A stretch of DNA of 64,000 nucleotides from NCBI RefSeq assembly GCF_003056405.1, contig NZ_PYVZ01000006.1, forward strand, positions 1 to 64,000, in the 5' to 3' direction. Below the pieces are notes generated by a model. It saw only the letters and a program-made list of their open reading frames with translations. It did not search any database and was not told the origin of the DNA. The position numbers and the translations under genes were made by a program. Below, one piece after another: positions 1-11,535 of this stretch. Numbering within the stretch: position 1 is the stretch's first letter; each line of letters opens with the position of its first letter. This stretch comes from Devosia indica (GTDB lineage: Bacteria > Pseudomonadota > Alphaproteobacteria > Rhizobiales > Devosiaceae).

Positions 1-87
1 AAAATGCCGCCACGTGAATGGTCCATGGCCAAGGCGCAGTTCGCTGTAATCTTCGGCGAGCGCTTCATCCGAGCCATGGCGGCGTAA
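1..87 (+). CDS. IS256-type transposase, C-terminal fragment (truncated by window edge)
   Basis: Frame 1 is open from the first base and stops with TAA at 85-87, giving 28 residues. The stretch EWSMAKAQFAVIFGERF fits the C-terminal signature of Mutator-type transposases (a Trp, then A-x-x-QFAI-x-F-x-x-RF). A terminal-repeat-like sequence follows within 20-40 bases, as expected for this family. Only the last residues are visible, so the DDE catalytic residues cannot be checked and the gene may or may not be intact upstream. An unrelated short protein end is the alternative. Confidence 0.5.
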   Translation, partial: KMPPREWSMAKAQFAVIFGERFIRAMAA

Positions 88-127
88 TATGCAATCGCCC
101 GCCACACACGAAATTACTGACAGTCCC
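1..127 (+). mobile_element. 3' end of an IS256-family (Mutator-type) insertion sequence, partial
   Basis: The left edge of the window holds the tail of a transposase frame (stop TAA at 85-87) followed at about 102-127 by a segment containing CACACACGAAATTACTGACA and then GTCCC. Read outward, this resembles the terminal inverted repeats of IS256-type elements in rhizobia (GGGACTGTCAG... ending in TGTGTGG). I infer that the element ends near 127, only about 18 bases before the amn start codon. The other end and the target duplication lie outside the window, so the element cannot be shown to be intact. The boundary is approximate. Confidence 0.55.
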
Positions 128-145
128 CACCGAGGGAACACCTTA

Positions 146-1621
146 ATGACGACACTCAGCCCGCCACGCCTGGAAACCCAGGCATTTACCGATCCGGCAG
201 CGGCCTGGGCGCATATCGCCCATATCTACCACCGCAATTGTGATTTCATCCGCAACCATCTCAATGGCCTGACCACGGGGACCATTCCGGCCGGGCGGGT
301 GCGCGCCTGCTATCCTCAGGTGGAAGTGCGGTCCACCAGCTATTCCAAGCATGAGAGCACCCTGCCCTATGGGTATCTGCATAGCCCGGGCATCTATCGG
401 ACCACGGTGACTGCGCCGGACCTGTTCCAGGGCTATCTGCAGGAGCAGTTCGAGGTCATTCTCAAAAACCATGGCGGGGTGATCGAGGTTGGGGAGTCCG
501 ATACGCCGATCCCGCTGCACTTCGCTCTGGGGCCGCATGATCATCTCGATGGCAAGGCGATAAATGCCATGGAGGTGCCGCTGCGCGACCTGTTCGATGC
601 GCCGGACCTTGGCAATACGGATGATGAAATCGCCAACGGCACCTATGTGCCACCGCGTGGCGGGCCCTACCCGCTTTCGGCCTTTACCGCGCCGCGCGTC
701 GACTATTCGCTGTTCCGGCTGGCTCACTATACGGGCACCAACGCAGAGCATTTCCAGAACTTCGTGATCTTTACGAACTACCAGTTCTATATCGACGAAT
801 TCTGCCGCATGGCCAAAGGCTGGATGGCCGAAAAACATCCGCATTATCAGCGCTTTATTGAGCCGGGCAACGTTGCGACCAACAATATGCTGACCGGCGG
901 CGGTGTCACTGGTAATCCACCGCCGCGCACGCCGCAAATGCCGGCTTACCACCTGGTGGGGGATCGCGGCCGTGGCATCACCATGATCAATATCGGGGTT
1001 GGACCCTCCAACGCCAAGACGATCACCGACCATATTGCGGTGCTCAGGCCGCATGCCTGGATCATGCTGGGGCATTGTGCGGGCCTCAGGAACAGCCAGG
1101 AGCTCGGCGACTACGTGCTGGCGCATGCCTATGTGCGCGAGGACCATGTGCTCGATGCCGATCTGCCGCTTTCCGTGCCGATCCCGGCGCTGGCCGAGGT
1201 GCAGGTGGCGCTGGAGCAGGCGGTGGAGGAAGTAACGCAGACCGAGGGGCTGGAAACCAAGAAGATCATGCGTACCGGTACAGTGGCAACCTTCGACAAT
1301 CGCAATTGGGAGCTGCGCGACCAGACCGAGATCACACGGCGCCTCAGCCAGTCCCGCGCCGTGGCGCTGGACATGGAGAGCGCGACCATTGCCGCCAATG
1401 GTTTCCGCTTCCGCGTGCCCTATGGGACGTTGCTCTGCGTGTCGGATAAGCCACTGCATGGGGAACTGAAACTGCCGGGCATGGCCTCGGACTTTTATCG
1501 CACCCAGGTCAACCGGCACCTGCAGATCGGGCTCAGGGCGATGGAGATCTTGCGCGACCAGCCGGCGGAACGGCTGCATTCGCGGAAACTCAGGAGCTTT
1601 GCCGAGACGGCATTTCAGTAG
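146..1621 (+). CDS. amn: AMP nucleosidase
   Basis: Cytoplasmic enzyme that cleaves AMP to adenine and ribose 5-phosphate, part of purine salvage and adenylate control. The product is 491 residues, close to E. coli Amn (484). An N-terminal AMN-specific domain is followed by a nucleoside-phosphorylase fold: the phosphate/ribose region reads INIGVGPSNAKT and the late motif ALDMESATIAANGF carries the Glu that contacts ribose in this superfamily. I chose the ATG at 146 because GAGGGA at 132-137 is a well-spaced ribosome binding site; an in-frame ATG at 89 lies inside the insertion-sequence end. The gene is alone, converging on eno across a two-way terminator. Its natural promoter appears to have been displaced by the IS end, so it may be read from the element. 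Confidence 0.93.
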   Translation: MTTLSPPRLETQAFTDPAAAWAHIAHIYHRNCDFIRNHLNGLTTGTIPAGRVRACYPQVEVRSTSYSKHESTLPYGYLHSPGIYRTTVTAPDLFQGYLQEQFEVILKNHGGVIEVGESDTPIPLHFALGPHDHLDGKAINAMEVPLRDLFDAPDLGNTDDEIANGTYVPPRGGPYPLSAFTAPRVDYSLFRLAHYTGTNAEHFQNFVIFTNYQFYIDEFCRMAKGWMAEKHPHYQRFIEPGNVATNNMLTGGGVTGNPPPRTPQMPAYHLVGDRGRGITMINIGVGPSNAKTITDHIAVLRPHAWIMLGHCAGLRNSQELGDYVLAHAYVREDHVLDADLPLSVPIPALAEVQVALEQAVEEVTQTEGLETKKIMRTGTVATFDNRNWELRDQTEITRRLSQSRAVALDMESATIAANGFRFRVPYGTLLCVSDKPLHGELKLPGMASDFYRTQVNRHLQIGLRAMEILRDQPAERLHSRKLRSFAETAFQ

Positions 1622-1676
1622 GTCCGTTCGGGTTTGCGGCGGACCCTCTCACCCTTCTCAGCCTTTGGCCGATCCC

Positions 1677-1697
1677 CCTCTCCCCAAGGGGGAGAGG
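1677..1697. repeat. Short GC-rich intergenic palindrome (CCTCTCCCC/GGGGGAGAGG)
   Basis: Arms CCTCTCCCC and GGGGGAGAGG are separated by AA in the amn-eno spacer. Related C-rich/G-rich palindromes recur in other spacers of this window (46201-46223, 51068-51088, and a weaker one near 50562-50578), suggesting a dispersed mini-palindrome family. No function is visible. Confidence 0.5.
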
Positions 1698-1719
1698 AAA
1701 AAGGGGACCAATCGATAGA

Positions 1720-1749
1720 AAAAAGCCCGGGATCGCTCCCGGGCTTTTT
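1720..1749. terminator. Bidirectional rho-independent terminator between amn and eno
   Basis: A perfect 13-bp stem (AAAAAGCCCGGGA at 1720-1732, TCCCGGGCTTTTT at 1737-1749) closes a TCGC tetraloop. The A-run on one side and T-run on the other allow it to end transcripts of amn (plus) and eno (minus), which converge here. Confidence 0.9.
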
Positions 1750-1770
1750 GCGTAACGTTTGGGGGACCGA

Positions 1771-3150
<1,380 letters not shown>

Positions 3151-4107
3151 CTAGAGCGCAAGTTTTCCGTTGCCCAGCAGCCAGGACACCGACTCCTGCA
3201 CAGCTTCCAGCGAGGTGTAACGTGGGGCATAGCCCAGCAGGCGGCGGCCCTTTGCGATACTGGCATTTGGACTGCGGGCAATGTGTTCCCAGGTGGCGGC
3301 GGCGTTCTCGGGCTTCTGCATGGATTTCCAGTCCTCCCAGGTTTGGAAGCTCAGCGAGGGTTCCTTGCCAAACCAGCGATACATGGCCTCGGCATAGCCC
3401 CGGAGTGTGATGGCGCCAGGCGATACGGCATGGAAGGCTTCCCCGACCGAGACGCTCCAGTTGGCCATGGCCTGCGTGAGAAGGATGGCGATGTCATCGG
3501 CATGGATATGATGCACCGTTTCCATGCCGAAATTGGGCAGGGCCAGGGTTTCGCCGCGGGCGATGGTTTGGAAGGCAGCATTGTCGAAGTGACCGGCCGG
3601 ATTGAGCGGCGACCACCCCTGCCCCACGATGTGGCCGGGATGGAGAATGGTCACGGGGAAACCGTCACGTCGCGCCAGGTCGAGCAGGTAGTCCTCGATT
3701 GCTGCTTTCTGGACGCCATAATCGCCGAAGGGCCGCTTGGTCACGTCTTCGAGTGTCGGCACCACTTCAGAGAAGCCGTGGGTCCAGATCGTACCGATAT
3801 GGAGGAAGTGGCGAATCTTGCCGATGAGAGCCTCAGCAAGCTGCTGGGCGCTTTCAAGTGTGAAGCAGATATTGTCGATGACGATATCGCCCTTGAGATC
3901 GGCGATCGCCCGGCCGAAATCTCCATTCGCCTCTGCAGCGGCGCGGTCGATGGTGACCCGCTCTACGTGGTTCCAGGCCGTGTCCGGGAGGTAAGGCTGC
4001 GCGGCGCCGCGCGAAACCGCCACCACGTCATGGCCCGCGCGCACCAGGCGCGGCACCAGATATGTGCCGATATGGCCCGTGGCTCCGATAACAATTATGC
4101 GCGCCAT
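3151..4107 (-). CDS. NAD(P)-dependent epimerase/dehydratase (extended SDR family)
   Basis: A 318-residue Rossmann-fold protein. The nucleotide-binding motif GATGHIG is at residues 8-14, and a YxxxK catalytic pair (Y130, K134) lies where extended short-chain dehydrogenases have it, with LHIGTIWTHG just upstream. The LHPGHIVGQGW stretch is typical of sugar-nucleotide or atypical extended SDRs. The substrate cannot be told from sequence. The ATG at 4107 has a strong GGGAGGGG site. The gene is divergent from the VOC gene at 4196, and the spacer carries a perfect operator-like palindrome, so the two may be co-regulated. Confidence 0.8.
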   Translation of the reverse strand: MARIIVIGATGHIGTYLVPRLVRAGHDVVAVSRGAAQPYLPDTAWNHVERVTIDRAAAEANGDFGRAIADLKGDIVIDNICFTLESAQQLAEALIGKIRHFLHIGTIWTHGFSEVVPTLEDVTKRPFGDYGVQKAAIEDYLLDLARRDGFPVTILHPGHIVGQGWSPLNPAGHFDNAAFQTIARGETLALPNFGMETVHHIHADDIAILLTQAMANWSVSVGEAFHAVSPGAITLRGYAEAMYRWFGKEPSLSFQTWEDWKSMQKPENAAATWEHIARSPNASIAKGRRLLGYAPRYTSLEAVQESVSWLLGNGKLAL

Positions 4108-4155
4108 TTTGACCCCTCCCGCTGGTTTGGATGTACTTCCTGTCCTAACATGTCA

Positions 4156-4177
4156 GCGCGAACTGTCCAGTTCGCGC
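4156..4177. promoter_or_regulatory. Perfect 22-bp operator-like palindrome in a divergent promoter region
   Basis: GCGCGAACTG at 4156-4165, a TC spacer, and CAGTTCGCGC at 4168-4177 form a perfect 10-bp inverted repeat. It lies 18 bases before the TTG start of the VOC gene and 48 bases before the SDR start. There is no T-run, so a terminator is unlikely. The AACTG-N2-CAGTT core resembles sites of TetR-type repressors, but no regulator gene is next to it, so the factor is unknown. Confidence 0.6.
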
Positions 4178-4195
4178 GTTCCGGAGGAGAAAGCC

Positions 4196-4627
4196 TTGAC
4201 CAAACCCCTCGTCAAACAGGTGGCGCATACCTGTATTTTTGCCCGTGACCTCGACGCCGTCGAAACGTTCTACCGTGACGCGATGGGCGCGGCACCCAAG
4301 TTCGACTTCAAGCGCGGCGACGAGCGGATCGGCTTCTATCTAGATTTCGGTAATCGCACCTTTGTCGAGGTGTTCAAGAAGGGCGAGAGCCGGTTCGAGG
4401 AAAGCAACCAGATCAACCATATCTGCTTTGAGACCGACGATATCGATGGGTTCATGGCCAATGCCAGGGCCAAGGGCCTTGCGGTGACGGACAAAAAACT
4501 GGGTGTCGACCATACCTGGCAATGCTGGCTAGCCGATCCGAGCGGGGTGAAGATCGAGATCTTTCAGTACACACCGGACAGCAGGCAGTTCGGGCCGGAC
4601 GGGGCGGTCTGCCAGGTGGACTGGTAG
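4196..4627 (+). CDS. VOC-family (glyoxalase/bleomycin resistance/dioxygenase) protein
   Basis: A 143-residue vicinal-oxygen-chelate protein with two beta-alpha-beta-beta-beta repeats. The usual metal ligands are in place: H11 (QVAHTCIF), E58 (RTFVEVF), H75 (NQINHICFE) and E121 (GVKIEIFQ). This fits a lactoylglutathione-lyase-like or epimerase-like enzyme; the reaction cannot be assigned. The start is a TTG at 4196 preceded by a perfect GGAGGAG site at 4183-4189, six bases away; the longer ATG frame from 4064 would overlap the SDR gene and add unrelated residues. It is divergent from the SDR gene across a palindrome. Confidence 0.8.
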   Translation: MTKPLVKQVAHTCIFARDLDAVETFYRDAMGAAPKFDFKRGDERIGFYLDFGNRTFVEVFKKGESRFEESNQINHICFETDDIDGFMANARAKGLAVTDKKLGVDHTWQCWLADPSGVKIEIFQYTPDSRQFGPDGAVCQVDW

Positions 4628-4702
4628 TCGATCACGAAACTGTGGAGGCGCAAGGCACCGCCTCCACATGTTTTCGCCGCAAGTGGCCGCGAAGCATGGG
4701 AC

Positions 4703-5722
4703 ATGAAGACATCACCTGCCCTTCTCGCCGTCCTGTTCGTCCTTTCACCCTTGCCCGCCCTGGCGCAGACGCAAGATCTCGCTGCCGTTCTTAACGCCGC
4801 CGATGCCCTTGAACCGCTCGAAGTGGTGGTTGTCGCTCAAGAAGGCGACATCCTGGCCGAGCGCGGCTATGACCGCCATGCGCCGGGCGATCCGACCAAT
4901 ATCAAGTCGGCCTCCAAAAGCGTTATGTCGGCCCTGGTCGGTATTGCCATCGACAAGGGACTGATCGAAGGGGTTGACCAGCCGATTGCCGATTTCCTGA
5001 TCGATGATTTTCCTGCCGATGCGGATCCTCGACTGGATATGGTGACGGTTGGGCATTTGCTGTCGATGCAGGCCGGACTCGGTCGCACATCCGGGCCGAA
5101 CTATGGCCGCTGGGTGGCCAGTGACAACTGGGTGCGCTCGGCACTTGCACAGGCTTTCGAAACCGATCCGGGCGGCCCGATGCAGTATTCGACAGGTTCG
5201 AGCCACCTGCTGTCGGCCATCCTGACACGGGTTAGCGGGCGTGCCACCCTGGATCTTGCCGAGGACTGGTTCGGGGCCGTCCCGGAGTTTGATATTGCCG
5301 GATGGGAGCGCGATCCGCAGGGGATTTACCTGGGTGGGAACCAGATGGCGATGAGTCCACACTCGCTCCTGGGCTTCGGGGAGGTGTTTCGCACGGGCGG
5401 GCTCGCGCCGGATGGAACGCGGGTGGTATCCTCAGACTGGATTGCGCAGTCCTGGGTGGAACGGACCAATTCCCGATTCAGCGGCGACGGCTATGGCTAT
5501 GGCTGGTTCCTGCGGGAGATCGGCGGCGAAGCGGTGCGCTACGGCTGGGGTTATGGCGGGCAGATGATCTATGTCGTGCCGGCACTGGACCTGACCGTGG
5601 TGATGACGTCGGACGAGTTCTCGCCCTCCGCCGGGAACGGCCATCGCGACGCGCTGCATGATCTGCTGGCGGAGATTATCGGGGTGGTCGATGTGGAAGA
5701 AGCAAGCGCTGCCCAGGATTAG
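4703..5722 (+). CDS. Secreted serine hydrolase, beta-lactamase class C / DD-peptidase family
   Basis: A 339-residue protein with a signal peptide ending near ALAQT (residues 18-22), so it is probably periplasmic. The active-site tetrad S69-A-S-K72 (in IKSASKS) matches the SxxK motif, and Y162-S-T164 occupies the YxN position with Thr in place of Asn. A late GWGYGGQMIYVVP segment sits where these enzymes have their third motif. This group contains esterases, amidases and DD-peptidases as well as beta-lactamases, and the YxT variant argues against a classical AmpC. The gene lies alone, 75 bases after the VOC gene and on the same strand. Confidence 0.8.
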   Translation: MKTSPALLAVLFVLSPLPALAQTQDLAAVLNAADALEPLEVVVVAQEGDILAERGYDRHAPGDPTNIKSASKSVMSALVGIAIDKGLIEGVDQPIADFLIDDFPADADPRLDMVTVGHLLSMQAGLGRTSGPNYGRWVASDNWVRSALAQAFETDPGGPMQYSTGSSHLLSAILTRVSGRATLDLAEDWFGAVPEFDIAGWERDPQGIYLGGNQMAMSPHSLLGFGEVFRTGGLAPDGTRVVSSDWIAQSWVERTNSRFSGDGYGYGWFLREIGGEAVRYGWGYGGQMIYVVPALDLTVVMTSDEFSPSAGNGHRDALHDLLAEIIGVVDVEEASAAQD

Positions 5723-5755
5723 CGCCCTGGTATCCTGATTGGCGCGGGATCCGCG

Positions 5756-5932
5756 CTACTCCTCGCGCTTGTGCCCATCAACGTGCTTTTCTGCACGTGA
5801 CTTCTCTCTCGCGCCCTTGAGCTTCTCGGCCTTGGTGCGGCCGAATTTGGCGCGGTTCTGTTCGGCCGTCGCGACCTTTTCGGCGCGGGTCTTGTTCTTG
5901 CGGGCGGTGCGGAGGTTGATGATCTCGGCCAT
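5756..5932 (-). CDS. DUF4169 family small basic protein
   Basis: A 58-residue open frame beginning MAEIINLRTARKNK and very rich in Lys, Arg, Ala and Glu, predicted helical throughout. It matches the DUF4169 family, which is common in Hyphomicrobiales and Rhodobacterales and has no known function. The charge pattern fits nucleic-acid binding, but that is inference. Start ATG at 5932, stop TAG at 5756-5758. It converges on the serine hydrolase gene with a 33-base gap and is divergent from the YciI-like gene. Confidence 0.75.
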   Translation of the reverse strand: MAEIINLRTARKNKTRAEKVATAEQNRAKFGRTKAEKLKGAREKSRAEKHVDGHKREE

Positions 5933-6074
5933 GGCGTTTTTCCGATGTCGGGCACCTGGTGCGCCTGACGGCCTTTCCTAGCATATTCTTCCCGCGCGGT
6001 CACAGGCGCATTGGGCAGGCGGCGGAACCGTGTTTTGCTCTCGTCAATTGTCTTGAAGGAACAGGAGAACTGAC

Positions 6075-8039
<1,965 letters not shown>

Positions 8040-8100
8040 TCACCATAAGCACATCAGACATGATTCGCAGAGCAGCTTTTGCGCTCTACACAAAAAGAAG

Positions 8101-8124
8101 AAGGGGATGTTGCCATCCCCTTTT
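8101..8124 (-). terminator. Rho-independent terminator after secG
   Basis: Stem AAGGGGATG (8101-8109) and CATCCCCTT (8114-8122) with a four-base loop. On the minus strand the hairpin follows the secG stop by about 22 bases and is succeeded by a pyrimidine run (CTTCTTCTTTTTG). It separates secG from pyrG. Confidence 0.8.
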
Positions 8125-8146
8125 CTCGCGGACGCCTTGCGGCGGA

Positions 8147-8605
8147 TCAGTTGCCCGCAGGCACTGCGGGCGTTTCTTCGGTATCGGTCGATACTTCGGG
8201 TATGGGCAATTCGCTGTCCGATGCCGCTGGTTCTTCAGCCGGCGTCTGTGCCTCTGAAGGCAGCAGCAGATCGGAGGTCTCATCGCCCTGAAGAGCGTTG
8301 AGCGCGTCGAGCACCGTCGAAGGCTGGGTGCCATCTTCAAGCGAGGTCGCGTTGTCCAGAATGCTGGAAGTGCCACGATCAATCTCGTTGAGAATGGTCA
8401 GACCGATGGCAGAAGCGAAGAACAGGACAGCCAGAATGGCCGTTGTCCGGGTCAGCAGGTTTGCCGAGCCACGGGCGGTCATCAAACCGCCGCCGCCACC
8501 GCCACCACCGATTCCAAGGGCGCCGCCCTCAGAGCGCTGAAGCAGGATGACGACAATAAGCGCCAGCACAATCAGCAAATAGGCGACGAGCAGTACGTTG
8601 GCCAT
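8147..8605 (-). CDS. secG: Preprotein translocase subunit SecG
   Basis: Small inner-membrane partner of SecYE in the general export channel. The first 75 residues show the family pattern: TM helix 1 (VLLVAYLLIVLALIVVILLQRSEGGALG), a glycine run of eight residues, NLLTRTTAILAVLFFASAIGLTIL as helix 2. The protein is 152 residues, about 40 longer than E. coli SecG, because of an acidic, Ser/Thr/Pro-rich C-terminal tail of low complexity, which is common in alphaproteobacteria. It lies between tpiA and pyrG, the order usual for the group. Confidence 0.95.
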   Translation of the reverse strand: MANVLLVAYLLIVLALIVVILLQRSEGGALGIGGGGGGGGLMTARGSANLLTRTTAILAVLFFASAIGLTILNEIDRGTSSILDNATSLEDGTQPSTVLDALNALQGDETSDLLLPSEAQTPAEEPAASDSELPIPEVSTDTEETPAVPAGN

Positions 8606-8750
8606 GAATCTCTTGTCTTCGCGTCAGTCCGGACGCGCCGATACGGCCCGCCCGGTTTGGAAAGGATGCGGGGTCATACACCCCCCGAACGGCAATTGCC
8701 AGCCGCTTGCGGCGCTTTTTCGCCACAGGCGGCTGCCTGTCCGGATACTC

Positions 8751-9506
8751 TTATACGGCCGAGATAATCGTATAGAAGTCCTTTGCCAAGAGGCTTGCAC
8801 CTCCCACAAGGCCGCCATTGACGTTGCCTATACCCAAAATCTCGCGGGCGTTCTGGGGTTTTAGCGAGCCGCCATAGAGAATGCGGATGCTTTCACCCTT
8901 GGACAGACCGAACCGATCCACCAGCCGGGCGCGAATTGCATTGTGCATTTCGTCGATTTCATCGAGCGTGGGGGTGCGGCCGGTTCCGATGGCCCAAACG
9001 GGCTCATAGGCAACAACCACTTCGTGCTGCTCGGCAGCGTCAGGGATAGACGCGGCCAATTGCGCAGACACCACCGATTCTGCCTCTGCGGCATCGCGCT
9101 GTGCTTCAGTCTCGCCGACACAGATGATCGGTTTCAGGCCTGAGCCGATGGCGGCTTCGGCCTTGGCGCGTACTGTATCATCGGTTTCACCGTGATTTGT
9201 TCGGCGCTCGGAGTGGCCGACAATGACATATTGTGCACCGGCATCAGCGAGCATGCTGGCAGAGATGTCACCGGTATGGGCGCCGTGCGGTTCCTGATGA
9301 CAATCCTGCCCCCCGGCAATGATGCCGCTCGAGGCGCCCTGCGCCGCGACCGCGGCCAACAGGGTGGCCGGCGGGCAAACCACGACAAGGGCACGGGGCG
9401 ACTCGCCAGTGGTGAGCAGGCGGGCAAGTTCACTCAACTCATCAAGAGAGTGGGTGAGCCCGTTCATCTTCCAGTTTCCGGCGATCAGAGGTGATACGGT
9501 CGACAA
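8751..9506 (-). CDS. tpiA: Triose-phosphate isomerase
   Basis: Interconverts dihydroxyacetone phosphate and glyceraldehyde 3-phosphate. The 251-residue TIM barrel has the substrate Lys in GNWKMNG, the catalytic His in [10 protein letters not shown], the catalytic Glu in [12 protein letters not shown] and the phosphate-binding GGSLKP and [10 protein letters not shown] loops. The start is a TTG at 9506, preceded by GCAGGAG eight bases upstream; no ATG gives a full N-terminus. Divergent from the PpiD-like gene. The shorter glycolytic-intermediate supply from dgoA (glyceraldehyde 3-phosphate) elsewhere in the window would feed this enzyme. Confidence 0.97.
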   Translation of the reverse strand: MSTVSPLIAGNWKMNGLTHSLDELSELARLLTTGESPRALVVVCPPATLLAAVAAQGASSGIIAGGQDCHQEPHGAHTGDISASMLADAGAQYVIVGHSERRTNHGETDDTVRAKAEAAIGSGLKPIICVGETEAQRDAAEAESVVSAQLAASIPDAAEQHEVVVAYEPVWAIGTGRTPTLDEIDEMHNAIRARLVDRFGLSKGESIRILYGGSLKPQNAREILGIGNVNGGLVGGASLLAKDFYTIISAV

Positions 9507-9629
9507 TCTTGGTACTCCTGCCTCTTGCGCCGGACAAGGCTTTGCCCTAACCCCGGCTGTCGTATTTGTCTTACTAGTCTGACCTTCGCCTCACGGTAAA
9601 GGATTGGACCCGAAAGTGGAACGCTTCAG

Positions 9630-11504
9630 ATGCTTGATGGTTTGCGTGATTTTGCAAAATCCTGGCCGGGAAAAATCCTGGGCGCGTTTCTGCTTGTCGG
9701 TGTAGCTGGTTTCGGCATCAACAACGTGATCGTCGATCTGGGCAGCAATACCGTGGCGCGGGTTGGCGACGAGGAAATCACTTCGCGAGAGTTCCTGCGT
9801 GCCTATCAGAACCAGGCCAACCGGATCGCCCAGCAGATCGGTTCTGTGCCCACGGCCAGCCAGGCCGAAGCGATGGGCATTCCCACGGCTGTTATCTTGG
9901 GCTTGTCCGAGGGGGCCGCGCTCGACACTCTCTCGGCCCAGTTCAACATGGGCGTCTCGGAAAGCAAACTCGCGCAATTGCTGCGCGAGGACCCTTCATT
10001 CCATGGGACGCTGGGCACGTTCGAGCCGGCCCTGTTCACCCAGGTGCTGCAGAGCGCCGGTTGGACCGAGGCCGAATATTTCGAGGCGCGGAGCGACGAA
10101 GCTCGCCGCGACCAGCTCACCACGGCGCTGTTTGCCGATACAGATATGCCCGAAGTGGCGGCTGACCTGATCAATGATTATGCCACGGCAACGCGCACCA
10201 TCGACTACATCGTTCTGAGCGGGACGAGCATTGAGACCCCCGAGGCACCAACCGAAGACGAACTCTCCGCCTATCTGGAGGAGAACCAGGCCGATTTCCG
10301 CACGGTGGAAACGCGTACCGTCAAATTGCTCGACCTTTCGCTAGCTTCGTTGGCGGCCACTAAAGATATCTCGTCGGAGGCGGTGCAGGCAGAATATGAG
10401 GCCACAAAAGCCTCGCTGACCACGCCTGAGCGTCGGACCATCGAACAGGTATCGCTGGCGACACCCGAGTTGCAGGCCCAGTTCGAGGCTGGTCTCGCAG
10501 ACGGCACTGATTTCGCCACACTGGTTGCCGAGGCCGGGCTGACAGCATCCAGCCTTGGTACGCTCACGCAGGCGGAAATTACCGATACGCGTCTGGCCTC
10601 GGCGGCATTCGGCCTGCCCGAGGGCGGTTTCGCCATTATCGAAGGCATTGGCGGGCAGCGCGCGGTGCATGTTGCCGAGATCGAAGAGGCACGCGAGCCC
10701 ACGCTCGAAGAAGCCCGGGACGATATTGTGGCGCGGCTGGCGCAGGACGAGGCCCGCGACGAGATCAACGACGTGCTAGACCAGATTGAAGAGCTGCGTG
10801 CGGCCTTCCAGCCCATCGACCAGATTGCCGAGCGCTTCGGCCTGCCGGTCTATGAGGCAAACGTGACTGCGGGGGGTGCTGAACTGGCCGTGTTGCCGAA
10901 TCTGGCTGCAGAGGATTACGCCAGCGTCTCGCAGGCTATCTTTGCGGCCGAGCAAGATCGCCTGATCCCGTCCATTCCCTTGTCTGGCAGCGCGCATCTC
11001 TGGTTCGACCTCGAACAGGTCGAACCCGCCCGTGACCAAACCCTGGACGAGGTGCGGGCCGAGGTCGAAGCGGCAATTGCCGCGGAGCGGATAGATGCGG
11101 CGCTGGCGGCCAAGGCAGAAGACATTGTCGCGCGGCTCGAAGCGGGCGAAGCGCTGGCCGATATAGGCTTTGAGCTGAGCGCCTTTCCGCAGTTGAGCGC
11201 GCCCTTTACCCGCTTCGGATCCGAGGATGGGCTGGTGGACGGCACCGTGGCGTCGGCAGCGTTTGCTGGTGGACCGGGCCATGCTGGTGCGGTTCTAAAC
11301 GAGAGCGGCGAACAGGTGGTCTTCCAGGTTGTCGACACCGCTGAGCCGACCACACCGCTTGATGATGTCGCCCTGGAAAGCATCAATGCCGAGGCGCGGG
11401 CCGGCCTCACCTCTGAATTTGTGGCGGCGGTGCGTGAGGATGCGGGCCTTCGGATCAACCAGCAGGCTCTCAACCAGCTTCTCGTGCAGAATTACGGCCA
11501 GTAA
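9630..11504 (+). CDS. PpiD-like periplasmic peptidyl-prolyl isomerase / folding chaperone
   Basis: A 624-residue membrane-anchored periplasmic protein. Residues about 1-12 are cytoplasmic, a single TM helix spans about 13-32 (KILGAFLLVGVAGFGINNVIV), and a SurA-like N-terminal chaperone domain follows (VARVGDEEITSREFLRAYQNQ). The middle shows degenerate parvulin-type rotamase sequence; the classical parvulin signature is weak, so chaperone activity is more secure than isomerase activity. Such proteins assist folding of outer-membrane proteins at the Sec exit. The gene is 31 bases from trpE on the same strand, an order widely kept in Hyphomicrobiales. Confidence 0.85.
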   Translation: MLDGLRDFAKSWPGKILGAFLLVGVAGFGINNVIVDLGSNTVARVGDEEITSREFLRAYQNQANRIAQQIGSVPTASQAEAMGIPTAVILGLSEGAALDTLSAQFNMGVSESKLAQLLREDPSFHGTLGTFEPALFTQVLQSAGWTEAEYFEARSDEARRDQLTTALFADTDMPEVAADLINDYATATRTIDYIVLSGTSIETPEAPTEDELSAYLEENQADFRTVETRTVKLLDLSLASLAATKDISSEAVQAEYEATKASLTTPERRTIEQVSLATPELQAQFEAGLADGTDFATLVAEAGLTASSLGTLTQAEITDTRLASAAFGLPEGGFAIIEGIGGQRAVHVAEIEEAREPTLEEARDDIVARLAQDEARDEINDVLDQIEELRAAFQPIDQIAERFGLPVYEANVTAGGAELAVLPNLAAEDYASVSQAIFAAEQDRLIPSIPLSGSAHLWFDLEQVEPARDQTLDEVRAEVEAAIAAERIDAALAAKAEDIVARLEAGEALADIGFELSAFPQLSAPFTRFGSEDGLVDGTVASAAFAGGPGHAGAVLNESGEQVVFQVVDTAEPTTPLDDVALESINAEARAGLTSEFVAAVREDAGLRINQQALNQLLVQNYGQ

Positions 11505-11535
11505 CCGGCAGCTTTACCAACGGAACCAGACCAAA

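Noticed and set aside
143-1579. Minus-strand frame opposite amn
   Set aside because: The amn frame has clear family motifs and a good ribosome binding site; the opposite frame is Arg/His-rich noise.
11505-11535. Tryptophan attenuator before trpE
   Set aside because: The spacer is only 31 bases and has no Trp-codon leader or competing hairpins.
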